From positions 1 through 36,036 of the forward strand of contig UQJF01000011.1 of the NCBI GenBank assembly GCA_900541315.1: DNA of 36,036 bases, in the 5' to 3' direction. The notes under the pieces are model-generated. The model saw only the letters and a list, made by a program, of their open reading frames with translations. It was not told where the DNA came from and did no database searches. The position numbers were made by a program, and so were the translations under genes. Positions 6,467 through 14,487 of the stretch are shown one piece after another. This DNA is from an uncultured Clostridium sp. (lineage in GTDB: Bacteria; Bacillota; Clostridia; Lachnospirales; Lachnospiraceae). Position 1 is the stretch's first letter. Each line of letters begins with the position of its first letter.

Positions 6467-8418
6467 AAGAACTGATCCCCCAGCTTCGTCAGGCTGCAAA
6501 AGCCTACTATCAGGAAAGCCGGGAGATCATGAGCAATTTTGAATATGATAAGCTGTATGATGAGCTGTCTGCCCTGGAGGCAAAGACAGGGATCATCCTG
6601 TCGGGAAGTCCCACACAGCAGGTAGGTTATCAGGTTTTAAGTGAGCTTCCAAAAGAGACCCATGAAGAGCCTATGCTGTCTCTTGATAAGACAAAGAGTG
6701 TAGAGGACTTACAGCAGTGGTTAGGAAACCAGAAAGGCCTTTTATCCTGGAAAATGGATGGTCTTACGGTAGTTCTTACTTATGAAGATGGAACGCTGGC
6801 AAAGGCTGTTACCAGAGGAAATGGGGAGATCGGGGAAGTTATTACACCAAATGCAAGGGCATTTTCCAACATCCCCCTGGCAATTGCCTATAAGGGGCAG
6901 CTGATCATCCGGGGTGAGGCAGTCATTACCTATACAGATTTTGAACGTATTAACGATGAGATCGGTGATGCAGATGCCAAATATAAAAACCCGCGAAACC
7001 TTTGCAGCGGTTCTGTGCGCCAGTTAAACAGTAAGATCACAGCAGAGCGCAGCGTTCATTTTGAGACTTTTGCCCTGGTTAAGGCAGAAGGTGTTGACTT
7101 TAAAAATTCCAGAAAAGAGCAATTTTTATGGCTGAAAAACCAGGGATTTGAGGTCGTGCATCACGAAGAAGTAACAGCAGCCGATCTACCGGATAAGGTT
7201 GCCTGGTTTGCAGGGCAGATCGGGCACAATGATATTCCTTCAGATGGCCTGGTGCTGTTATATGATGATATTGCCTATGGTGATTCACTGGGACGTACGG
7301 CCAAGTTCCCGCGAAATGCCATTGCTTTTAAGTGGCAGGATGAGATTCGGGAGACCACATTATCCTATATTGAATGGAGTCCTTCACGAACCGGTCTGAT
7401 CAATCCGGTGGCTGTGTTTGAGCCAGTTGAGTTAGAGGGGACTACTGTCAGTCGCGCCAGCGTCCATAATATCAGCATTATGGAAGGGCTGGAGTTAGGC
7501 GCAGGAGATAAGATCACGGTATACAAGGCAAATATGATCATCCCACAGATCGCAGATAACCTGACACGCAGCGGTGTAAGGGATATTCCTAAGATCTGTC
7601 CTGTATGCGGCGGCGCTACACAGATCCGCCAGACCAATGATGTAAAGAGTTTATATTGCACTAATCCAGAATGTCAGGCAAAAAAGATCAAAAGCTTTAC
7701 TTTGTTTGTAAGCCGTGATGCCTTAAATATAGATGGATTATCAGAAGCAACTCTGGAGAAATTCATCGGTGCCGGTTTTATCCACGAATATGCAGATATT
7801 TTCCATTTATCAGACCATAAAGAAGTGATCACAGAAATGGAAGGCTTTGGTCAGAAATCCTATGATAATCTGATTAGTTCCATTGAAACTGCCTCCCACA
7901 CCACACTGCCAAGACTGATATATGGTCTGGGAATTGCAGGAATTGGTCTTGCAAATGCGAAAATGCTCTGCCGTCATTTTAACTATGATCTGGATCAGAT
8001 GCGTCACTGCGACGTGGAAGAGCTGACAGCAGTAGATGGCATTGGCAGTGTACTGGCTCAGGCATGGGGAGATTACTTTGCTTCTGCAAAGAACAATGAG
8101 GTATTAGATCATTTATTGCAGGAGCTTCACATTGAAAAAGAACAGGCAGAGGAAAATGGTACTGCTTTCACAGGAATGACCTTTGTTATCACAGGCTCTG
8201 TAGAGCATTTTGCAAACAGAAAGGAATTGCAGGCACTGATCGAGAGCAAGGGAGGAAAGGCAACAGGTTCTGTTACCTCAAAAACCACGTATCTGATCAA
8301 TAATGATACACAATCCAGTTCTTCTAAAAATAAAAAGGCAAAGGAACTGGGGATTCCGATCCTTTCGGAAGAAGATTTCCTGAAACTGCTTCAGGAGAAG
8401 GAAAAGGGGGAAGGCTGA
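6442..8418 (+). CDS. ligA: NAD+-dependent DNA ligase
   Basis: LigA seals nicks in duplex DNA using NAD+. The 658 residues carry the full domain order: Ia domain (1-70), adenylation domain with nucleophile Lys104 in WKMDG, an OB fold, a four-cysteine zinc finger (CPVCGG...YCTNPEC, near 390-415), helix-hairpin-helix repeats (IYGLGIAGIGLANAK and VDGIGSVLAQAWG), and a C-terminal BRCT domain (FTGMTFVITGSVEHFANRKEL onward). Several motifs differ from the textbook consensus: RGNGEIGEVIT replaces RGDGxxGEDVT, and KNPRNLCSGSVRQLN replaces ANPRNAAAGSLRQLD. This is a divergent type that I believe is common in Clostridia. Translation is probably coupled to rluF (25-base overlap) and to metA (one base between stop and start). 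Confidence 0.96.
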   Translation: METEIRRMKELIPQLRQAAKAYYQESREIMSNFEYDKLYDELSALEAKTGIILSGSPTQQVGYQVLSELPKETHEEPMLSLDKTKSVEDLQQWLGNQKGLLSWKMDGLTVVLTYEDGTLAKAVTRGNGEIGEVITPNARAFSNIPLAIAYKGQLIIRGEAVITYTDFERINDEIGDADAKYKNPRNLCSGSVRQLNSKITAERSVHFETFALVKAEGVDFKNSRKEQFLWLKNQGFEVVHHEEVTAADLPDKVAWFAGQIGHNDIPSDGLVLLYDDIAYGDSLGRTAKFPRNAIAFKWQDEIRETTLSYIEWSPSRTGLINPVAVFEPVELEGTTVSRASVHNISIMEGLELGAGDKITVYKANMIIPQIADNLTRSGVRDIPKICPVCGGATQIRQTNDVKSLYCTNPECQAKKIKSFTLFVSRDALNIDGLSEATLEKFIGAGFIHEYADIFHLSDHKEVITEMEGFGQKSYDNLISSIETASHTTLPRLIYGLGIAGIGLANAKMLCRHFNYDLDQMRHCDVEELTAVDGIGSVLAQAWGDYFASAKNNEVLDHLLQELHIEKEQAEENGTAFTGMTFVITGSVEHFANRKELQALIESKGGKATGSVTSKTTYLINNDTQSSSSKNKKAKELGIPILSEEDFLKLLQEKEKGEG

Positions 8419-8419
8419 T

Positions 8420-9337
8420 ATGCCTATTAAAGTACAGAAGGATCTGCCTGCAAGGGCGATCCTGGAATCAGAAAATATATTTATCATGGATGAAGACAGG
8501 GCTATGAGCCAGGATATCCGACCTTTGGAGATCCTGATCTTAAATCTCATGCCTTTAAAGGAGGATACAGAGACACAATTGCTGCGTGCGCTGTCAAATA
8601 CACCGCTGCAGGTGGACTGTACCTTTTTAATGCTGTCTACCCATGTGTCCAAAAACACATCTGCCAGTCATTTAAACAAGTTTTATGTGTCCTTTGACAG
8701 CATCAGAAAGAAAAAATTCGATGGAATGATCATCACAGGTGCGCCTGTGGAAAATATGGACTTTGAAGAGGTAAACTACTGGAAAGAGCTTTCCGGTATC
8801 ATGGAGTGGAGTAAAACACATGTGACCTCGACTATCCATATCTGCTGGGGAGCCCAGGCGGGACTGTATTACCATTATGGCATCCCGAAATATAAGAGAG
8901 AAGAGAAACTTTCCGGTATTTATAAGCACAGAGTATCAGACCGGAAGGTGCCGTTAGTACGCAGCTTTAATGATACCTTCCTGGCACCTCATTCCCGTTA
9001 TACAGAGGTCCGCAGGGAAGATATTGAGAAGCACCCGGAGCTGGTCATTCTGGCAGAGTCCGAAGAAGCCGGAATATTTCTGGTAATGAGCCGTGATGGA
9101 AAGCAGATCTTTGTCCAGGGCCATCCGGAATATGACCGTATGACTTTAAATAACGAATACCACAGAGATCTGAACAAGGGGCTGAACCCATCTCTTCCGG
9201 TTAATTATTATGAGGATAATGATCCGTTTTCTGTACCGGAACTTACTTGGAGAAATACTTCTAATACATTGTATACCAACTGGCTGAATTTCTACGTTTA
9301 CCAGATGACCCCATATCTGTTGGATGACGGGGAATAA
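8420..9337 (+). CDS. metA: Homoserine O-acetyltransferase (MetA type)
   Basis: This enzyme activates homoserine for methionine synthesis. The 305-residue protein has the MetA triad: nucleophile Cys142 (ICWGAQAG), His235 and Glu237 (GHPEYD). Residue 111 is Glu (TGAPVE). In this family Glu111 is reported to favour acetyl-CoA and Gly to favour succinyl-CoA, so the acetyl form is predicted despite the common 'succinyltransferase' label. The gene starts one base after the ligA stop, and the ribosome site (GGGGGAAGG) lies inside ligA. No SAM or T-box leader is possible at such close spacing, so it appears to be expressed with the run upstream. Confidence 0.95.
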   Translation: MPIKVQKDLPARAILESENIFIMDEDRAMSQDIRPLEILILNLMPLKEDTETQLLRALSNTPLQVDCTFLMLSTHVSKNTSASHLNKFYVSFDSIRKKKFDGMIITGAPVENMDFEEVNYWKELSGIMEWSKTHVTSTIHICWGAQAGLYYHYGIPKYKREEKLSGIYKHRVSDRKVPLVRSFNDTFLAPHSRYTEVRREDIEKHPELVILAESEEAGIFLVMSRDGKQIFVQGHPEYDRMTLNNEYHRDLNKGLNPSLPVNYYEDNDPFSVPELTWRNTSNTLYTNWLNFYVYQMTPYLLDDGE

Positions 9338-9384
9338 TATAATTGATGCCATATAATATATTTTACAGTAGTAAGGCGAGACAG

Positions 9385-10224
9385 ATGAAAAAACAATTAT
9401 TAACAGCAATGGTACTGGCAGCAGTTGGAATGGCAGGATGCAGCCATGGAAAGCAGGAAGCAGCAGCCACAGAAACCGCAGCAGTTGAAACAACAAAGGA
9501 AGCAGCCCAGACTGAGATCAAAATCGATACGGAAACTACCAAAGAAGAGACTTCAAAGGAACAGACAGAAGAAGAGACTTCCCAGGAAGAAACAACAGAA
9601 GCTGAGAAAGCACAAAAGGAAGAGGCAGAAGACTCTCTTCCAGAGGCATATCAGGAAATTCTGGGCAAATATCAGAACATGATCCAGGAAAAATGGGAAC
9701 TGGATCAGGCTTTTGAGGAAAATTTAAGCGGTATTGTAGTAGATTTAAATGATATTGGCAATGCAGCAAATGAAGTGGGATATTATTTGTATGATCTGGA
9801 TCAGGACGGAAAAGAAGAACTGCTCATTGGAGAGATGGATAATGATGCGCTTGCAAACCGTATTATCTTTGATGCTTATACACTGGTAAACGGAAAGGCA
9901 GTGCAGATCTTTGAAAGCGAGAGCAGAAACCGTTACTATCTGGTTGAAGATGAAGCAGGTGCTGTTATTATTGCCAATGAAGCTTCCAATGGTGCAGCTA
10001 ATTCAGGCTGGCTTTATTATGTAGTAAATGGCACACAGCTGAATGTAGTTCAGTCGGTTATTTTTGACGCAGGGGAAGATGAACAGAATCCGTGGTTTAT
10101 GTCAACGGATGATGACTGGGATGTATCAAATGATGAACCGGTGGATGAAGATACAGCCATGTCTGTTATAGACTCTTATACAGAAAATTATGTAAAACTG
10201 GATTGGATGCCAGTAATTGAATAA
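9385..10224 (+). CDS. Lipoprotein with acidic linker and EF-hand-like loop
   Basis: This is a predicted lipoprotein of 279 residues. The start at 9385 gives MKKQLLTAMVLAAVGMAGC with the lipid-modified Cys19. Residues about 25-85 form a repetitive Thr/Glu/Lys/Gln linker made of TEE/KEE-type units. The folded part contains YYLYDLDQDGKEELLIGE near 145-160, a DxDxDG calcium-binding-like loop common in Lachnospiraceae surface proteins, then a beta-rich region ending in YVKLDWMPVIE. The gap after metA is 47 bp with no clear promoter, so it may be the last gene of that run. A strong terminator follows. The function is unknown. Confidence 0.78.
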   Translation: MKKQLLTAMVLAAVGMAGCSHGKQEAAATETAAVETTKEAAQTEIKIDTETTKEETSKEQTEEETSQEETTEAEKAQKEEAEDSLPEAYQEILGKYQNMIQEKWELDQAFEENLSGIVVDLNDIGNAANEVGYYLYDLDQDGKEELLIGEMDNDALANRIIFDAYTLVNGKAVQIFESESRNRYYLVEDEAGAVIIANEASNGAANSGWLYYVVNGTQLNVVQSVIFDAGEDEQNPWFMSTDDDWDVSNDEPVDEDTAMSVIDSYTENYVKLDWMPVIE

Positions 10225-10228
10225 GCAG

Positions 10229-10307
10229 ATGCAGAAACTGTGGAAAAATACAGCGTATACAAAAAAGTGAACTGTAACATTTTTCCATAGCTTCTGCATT
10301 TTTTTTT
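10229..10307 (+). terminator. Strong intrinsic terminator
   Basis: ATGCAGAA pairs with TTCTGCAT, and CTGTGGAAAAAT pairs with ATTTTTCCATAG with one G-T wobble. The total stem is about 20 bp, followed by a 9-base T run (10299-10307). The loop contains a GTATACAAA box. Confidence 0.92.
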
Positions 10308-10380
10308 GTATACAAATGAATACAAAAGTGCTATAGTGATAGAAAAATGAACATTTACCTATTAAACTTAGGGGTAAATG
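10305..10380 (+). promoter_or_regulatory. Promoter/operator and leader hairpin of the D-amino-acid cassette
   Basis: The 12-bp palindrome TTTGTATACAAA (10305-10316) sits where a -35 box is expected, and the likely -10 is TATAGT (10332-10337). Related boxes occur at 10255-10263 (GTATACAAA) and 10320-10330 (ATACAAAAGTG). The palindrome shape recalls GntR-type operators (TGT...ACA), but no regulator is adjacent. In the leader, CATTTACC (10352-10359) pairs perfectly with GGTAAATG (10373-10380), forming a hairpin that ends one base before the GGAGAGGAG ribosome site. A poor -35 suggests activation or repression at this site. Confidence 0.5.
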
Positions 10381-10397
10381 CGGAGAGGAGAATGATC

Positions 10398-11453
10398 ATG
10401 TCACAGATACTGGAACAGGCAGATGGTCTTTTACAGGCACTGCCGAAAGAGCAGCTGGGATTTTTCCCGACTCCATTTTACCGTCTGGATCGTCTGTCAA
10501 AAGAACTGGGTGTTAATCTGTTTATCAAGAGAGATGATTTTACAGGCATGAACCTGTTTGGGGGAAATAAGGTCCGCAAACTGGAATATCTTTTAGGAGA
10601 GGCAAAGGCAAAAGGTTGCGAATATGCTATTACCTATGGCGCGACTCAGTCCAACCACGCCATGGAAACAGCAGCAGCCTGCCGCAGATGCGGGATCAAG
10701 CCGATTCTTTACCTGACTGCAGTGGTAGAACCGGATGATGCAGATGTGAGGGCCAACCTGCTTTTAGACAAGATTTTGGATGTTGAGCTGCATATTGTCG
10801 ACATTCTTCCAGGGGAAACAGAAGATGACGCAGAGGCACGTTCCTTTGAAATGGGTGCAGCAAGAGCAAAGGAATTAAATGAGTCAGGACATCCATGCTA
10901 TGATATCCCAATGGGCGGAGCAAGCATTGTAGGTTCTGTTGGCTTTGCAAGCGGCTATGTAGAGTTTGAAAAGCAGGTTCAGGCGATGAACCTGAAGGTG
11001 GATTATATTTTCCACGCAACAGGAACCGGCGGCACCATGGCTGGCCTGGCGGCCGGAAGAAAGATGGCTCAAAGTGATACGAAGATCATTTCCGTCACAG
11101 TAAGTCCGAAAGATGAGAAATACTTATGTAAAGTAGAAAAACTGGCAAATGATGTGCTGGCACTGGTAAAGAGCCCGGAAAAAGTAGACCGCAGCGAAGA
11201 CCTTCATATGGATACCGGTTATTACGCACCAGGCTATGAGCAGCCAAATGAGGCAGCAAGCGAAGCAATCCGCCTGTTAGCCCGTACAGAAGGACTGTTT
11301 GTGGATCCTGTATACACAGGAAAGGCACTTGCAGGTCTGATCGACTATGTAAGAAGTGGAAAAGTGCCGCAGGGAAGCAATGTAGTGTTCTGGCATACCG
11401 GCGGGGCAACTGCTTTGTTTGCTGAGCGGGAGATCTTAGGTAAGCTGTACTGA
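10398..11453 (+). CDS. D-cysteine desulfhydrase-like PLP enzyme
   Basis: This fold-type II PLP enzyme of the ACC deaminase/D-cysteine desulfhydrase family has 351 residues. Lys58 in FGGNKVRKLEYL should bind PLP, and TGTGGTMAGL holds the phosphate. Near residue 305 the motif is DPVYTGKALAGLI: Thr follows Tyr, as in E. coli DcyD, where ACC deaminases have Glu. This favours D-cysteine breakdown to pyruvate, sulfide and ammonia. The family also contains cysteate sulfo-lyase (CuyA), which cannot be excluded. I chose the ATG at 10398 over 10392 and 10347 because GGAG at 10387-10390 then has a 7-base spacer. A deacylase and a transporter follow in the same direction. Confidence 0.85.
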   Translation: MSQILEQADGLLQALPKEQLGFFPTPFYRLDRLSKELGVNLFIKRDDFTGMNLFGGNKVRKLEYLLGEAKAKGCEYAITYGATQSNHAMETAAACRRCGIKPILYLTAVVEPDDADVRANLLLDKILDVELHIVDILPGETEDDAEARSFEMGAARAKELNESGHPCYDIPMGGASIVGSVGFASGYVEFEKQVQAMNLKVDYIFHATGTGGTMAGLAAGRKMAQSDTKIISVTVSPKDEKYLCKVEKLANDVLALVKSPEKVDRSEDLHMDTGYYAPGYEQPNEAASEAIRLLARTEGLFVDPVYTGKALAGLIDYVRSGKVPQGSNVVFWHTGGATALFAEREILGKLY

Positions 11454-11481
11454 TAATGTTTTTGGAAAGAGGGATGAAAAA

Positions 11482-12834
11482 GTGAAAACGCTGATCAAAA
11501 ACGGCTATCTTGTTGATCCGGCCAATCAGGTGCAGGCATATTTAAACCTGGTGCTGGAGAATGGGAAAGTAACAGCCGTAACAGAAGATGAGCCAGAAGC
11601 AGATCAGGTCATTGACGCAAAAGGGAAAGTAGTGGCTCCTGGTTTTATCGACATTCATATGCATGAAGATCCGGTAAAGGACGGAAAGATCGAATTCTGT
11701 ATCTTTGATGCCATGCTGCGTATGGGTGTGACCACAGCAGTAGGAGGCAACTGTGGTATTAATGTATATGATCCGGTAAAATATCTGGATATGGTGGAAA
11801 AAGACGGAGCACCGGTAAATGTAATGCTTTTTGCCGGTCATCAGTATTTCAGAGAAACAGCAGGTGCCATGGATAAATATGCACCAGTTACAAAAGAGCA
11901 GCAGAAGCATATGAAAAAAGGGCTTGAAAAAGCCCTTGAAGCAGGCTGTGTGGGAATTTCCTATGGACTGCGTTATGTTCCGGGAACAGGCCGTGAGGAG
12001 TTTCTGGATACAGCTTCCTGCTGCGAAAAGGAACACCGTCTGATCTCCGCTCATGTAAGAGATGACGAAGACAGGGTGTTTGGAGCAGTAGCAGAAGTAG
12101 CTGAGGCGGGAAAATTATACAACATTCCGGTTCAGGTGTCCCATATAGGAAGCATGGGCGGTTTTGGACAGATGAAACAGCTGCTGCGTCAGGTAGATGG
12201 CTACCGTATGAATGGCATAGATATAGCCTGTGACTGCTATCCATATTTTGCGTTTTCCACCAGAATCGGTGCAACTACTTATGATGATGGATGGCTGGAG
12301 CGCTATCACTGTGATTACAGCGCCTGTCAGCTGACAGAAGGAAAATATAAAGGCCAGAGATGTACGGCAGAGACCTTTGCAGAAATGCGCCGTGATTTCC
12401 CGGAGTGCCTGACTGTATGCTATGTTATGGATGAAAAGGATATCCGCATGGCATTTGCAGATCCTGGAGTTATGGTGGGAAGTGATGGACTGATTGATAA
12501 TGGCCATGGTCATCCAAGGGCAGCCGGAACTTTCCCAAGATTCCTTGCAGAGTTTATAAGAAAAGGGGACATTTCTCTGTATGACGGAATTGAAAAGATG
12601 ACGGCTGTTCCTGCAAAGCGCCTGGGACTTTCTCATAAAGGGCGCCTGAATGTAGGTGCAGATGCAGATGTGGTTATCTTTGATCTGGAAAAGATCAAAG
12701 ATGGAGCAACCTTTGACGATCCTATGATCCCACCCACAGGTATCGACTATGTATTCATTGGCGGTGAGATCGCGGCAAAAGACTGCAAGATCGTAAAGGG
12801 AAATCTGGGAACTGCACTGAGAACACTGTCATAA
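11482..12834 (+). CDS. N-acyl-D-amino-acid deacylase family amidohydrolase
   Basis: This 450-residue protein is a metal-dependent amidohydrolase of the D-aminoacylase group. The metal-binding His59-x-His61 pair is in GFIDIHMHEDP, and Cys91 in GGNCGI matches the cysteine ligand typical of D-aminoacylases. SAHVRDDEDR and QVSHIGSMGGFGQMK supply further histidines, and GSDGLIDNGHGHPRAAGTFPRFL carries the conserved Asp. It should release D-amino acids from N-acyl (often N-acetyl) forms. The start is GTG at 11482 after AAAGAGGG, 28 bp from the previous stop. Placed between a D-cysteine desulfhydrase-like enzyme and a transporter, it suggests an N-acyl-D-amino-acid as nutrient or waste. The exact substrate is not known. 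Confidence 0.87.
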   Translation: MKTLIKNGYLVDPANQVQAYLNLVLENGKVTAVTEDEPEADQVIDAKGKVVAPGFIDIHMHEDPVKDGKIEFCIFDAMLRMGVTTAVGGNCGINVYDPVKYLDMVEKDGAPVNVMLFAGHQYFRETAGAMDKYAPVTKEQQKHMKKGLEKALEAGCVGISYGLRYVPGTGREEFLDTASCCEKEHRLISAHVRDDEDRVFGAVAEVAEAGKLYNIPVQVSHIGSMGGFGQMKQLLRQVDGYRMNGIDIACDCYPYFAFSTRIGATTYDDGWLERYHCDYSACQLTEGKYKGQRCTAETFAEMRRDFPECLTVCYVMDEKDIRMAFADPGVMVGSDGLIDNGHGHPRAAGTFPRFLAEFIRKGDISLYDGIEKMTAVPAKRLGLSHKGRLNVGADADVVIFDLEKIKDGATFDDPMIPPTGIDYVFIGGEIAAKDCKIVKGNLGTALRTLS

Positions 12835-12944
12835 AAAGAATAGAAAGCCCTATAAAGCTTTGGGAGATATGTTCAGAAACGCCGAAAAAGACGTCTGAAA
12901 ATAAAAAGACACAAAAAAGAGGAGAAGTGAAAGGGGAAAACAGT

Positions 12945-14354
12945 ATGGAATTTGGTGTATGGTCACTGGTGCCGCCGGTTCTTACCATTGCGCTGGCACT
13001 GACAACGAAAAACGTATTTATCTCACTTTTGATTGGTATCCTTACAGGAAACCTGGTATTGAACCATTTTGCAGTATTTACAGGTTTAAACGCAGGTATT
13101 TACAGCATCCTGGATACCATGACAGAAAGCAATACCCTGATCATCGGCTCTGTACTCATCACAGCAGCAGTGATCCATCTGGCAGAAAAGTCCGGTGGTA
13201 TTGAAGGTTTCGTAAATGTAGTTGTAAAGAAACAGGGTCTCATCAAATCTAAAAGAGGGGCTAATCTTTTTACCTGGCTGTTAGGTCTGGTTGTATTTAC
13301 TTCCGGTACCTTAAGCTGTATGGTAACAGGTTCTGTTGCAAGACCTGTAAATGACGCATTAAAAGTACCTCATGAGAAAGCAGCATTTATCGTACATACC
13401 ACTTCCACTCCATGGTGTGTATTATTCCCGTTCAGCGGCTGGCTGGCAGCTATGGCAGGCTATCTGGTAACCGGTGGTGTACCGGAAGATCAGTCTGTAT
13501 CCGTTCTGTTCCAGTCTCTGTTTATGAACTTCTACTGTATTCTGGCTATCGTCCTGGTGCTGGTTCTTGCTTTAACACAGAAAGATTTTGGACCAATGGC
13601 AAAAGCAGAGGCCAGAGCAGCAGCTACCGGTGAACTGGATGACCCGGTTCACAAAAAAGAAAATTCAGATACTTCCACAGCAGTATCTGGCTTTACTCCA
13701 AGAGCGATCAATCTTCTTCTTCCAGTTGGTGCGCTGATCGCAGTTATGTTTATCGCACTGATTGTTACAGGAAACGGAAACCTGATGAACGGCTCTGGTA
13801 TGAAGGCTCTGATCTGGGCTGTTATTGTAGCGTTGTTGGTTGCAGCAGTCCTTTGTGTAACAGAAAAGGTATTTACAGTCAGCCAGGTAATTGATGAGAT
13901 TTTTAAGGGAATGAGCGGCATGCTGCCGATCACCTTCGTTCTTCTGTTTGGATTTACTATGGGTAATGTAGTTAAGTCCCTGGATACAGGTACTTATCTT
14001 TCCAGTATTTTCCAGCAGTTCTTAAGCCCGGCCCTGCTTCCTGCATTAACATTCCTGATCGCAGTTCTTATTTCTTTCGCAACAGGAACTTCTATGGGAA
14101 CCATGGCTATTATGGCAGTGATCGCACTTCCTATGGCTTATTCCATGGGAAACAGCATTCCGTTAGTAGCAGGCGCTATGTTCGGAGGAAGTATTTTTGG
14201 AGATCATGCTTCTCCTATTTCCGATACCACGATTATGACCTGTTCCACTACGGGCTGTGATATTATCGACCACATAAAAACCCAGTTCCCGTATGTGTGC
14301 AGTCTTGCAGTGATCAGTTTTATCCTGTATGTGATCGCAGGCTTTGTTATGTAA
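12945..14354 (+). CDS. NhaC-family Na+/H+ antiporter-type transporter
   Basis: This is a polytopic membrane protein of 469 residues from the NhaC-type ion transporter group. TM segments begin at residue 5. Hallmarks are GSVARPVNDALKVPHEKAAFIVHTTSTPWCVLFPFSGW, TGTSMGTMAIMAVIALP and the near C-terminal GGSIFGDHASPISDTTIMTCSTTGCDIIDHIKTQFPY. A soluble loop lies near 205-240. The ATG at 12945 after AAGGGG is preferred to a GTG at 12927, whose ribosome site would be too close. Members often exchange Na+ for H+ or carry small organic or amino acids. Its place after two D-amino-acid enzymes suggests it imports their substrate, which is an inference. A bidirectional terminator follows. Confidence 0.88.
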   Translation: MEFGVWSLVPPVLTIALALTTKNVFISLLIGILTGNLVLNHFAVFTGLNAGIYSILDTMTESNTLIIGSVLITAAVIHLAEKSGGIEGFVNVVVKKQGLIKSKRGANLFTWLLGLVVFTSGTLSCMVTGSVARPVNDALKVPHEKAAFIVHTTSTPWCVLFPFSGWLAAMAGYLVTGGVPEDQSVSVLFQSLFMNFYCILAIVLVLVLALTQKDFGPMAKAEARAAATGELDDPVHKKENSDTSTAVSGFTPRAINLLLPVGALIAVMFIALIVTGNGNLMNGSGMKALIWAVIVALLVAAVLCVTEKVFTVSQVIDEIFKGMSGMLPITFVLLFGFTMGNVVKSLDTGTYLSSIFQQFLSPALLPALTFLIAVLISFATGTSMGTMAIMAVIALPMAYSMGNSIPLVAGAMFGGSIFGDHASPISDTTIMTCSTTGCDIIDHIKTQFPYVCSLAVISFILYVIAGFVM

Positions 14355-14381
14355 CTGTGTGAGAAAGATCATAGATAAACG

Positions 14382-14430
14382 AAAAAGCCTTCCGGCATTG
14401 GAAAAAATCCGTGCTGGAAGGCTTTTTTTC
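14382..14430. terminator. Bidirectional intrinsic terminator
   Basis: AAAGCCTTCC and GGAAGGCTTT form a 10-bp stem, extended by GCA/TGC past a mismatch. T runs lie on both strands: seven after the stem on plus, five on minus. It separates the NhaC-type gene from the convergent hydrogenase gene. Confidence 0.92.
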
Positions 14431-14487
14431 GTGTCAGTGATGCGCATATTAATGCATATATAACGGACTTAAAGTTCCTGTTTTTGC

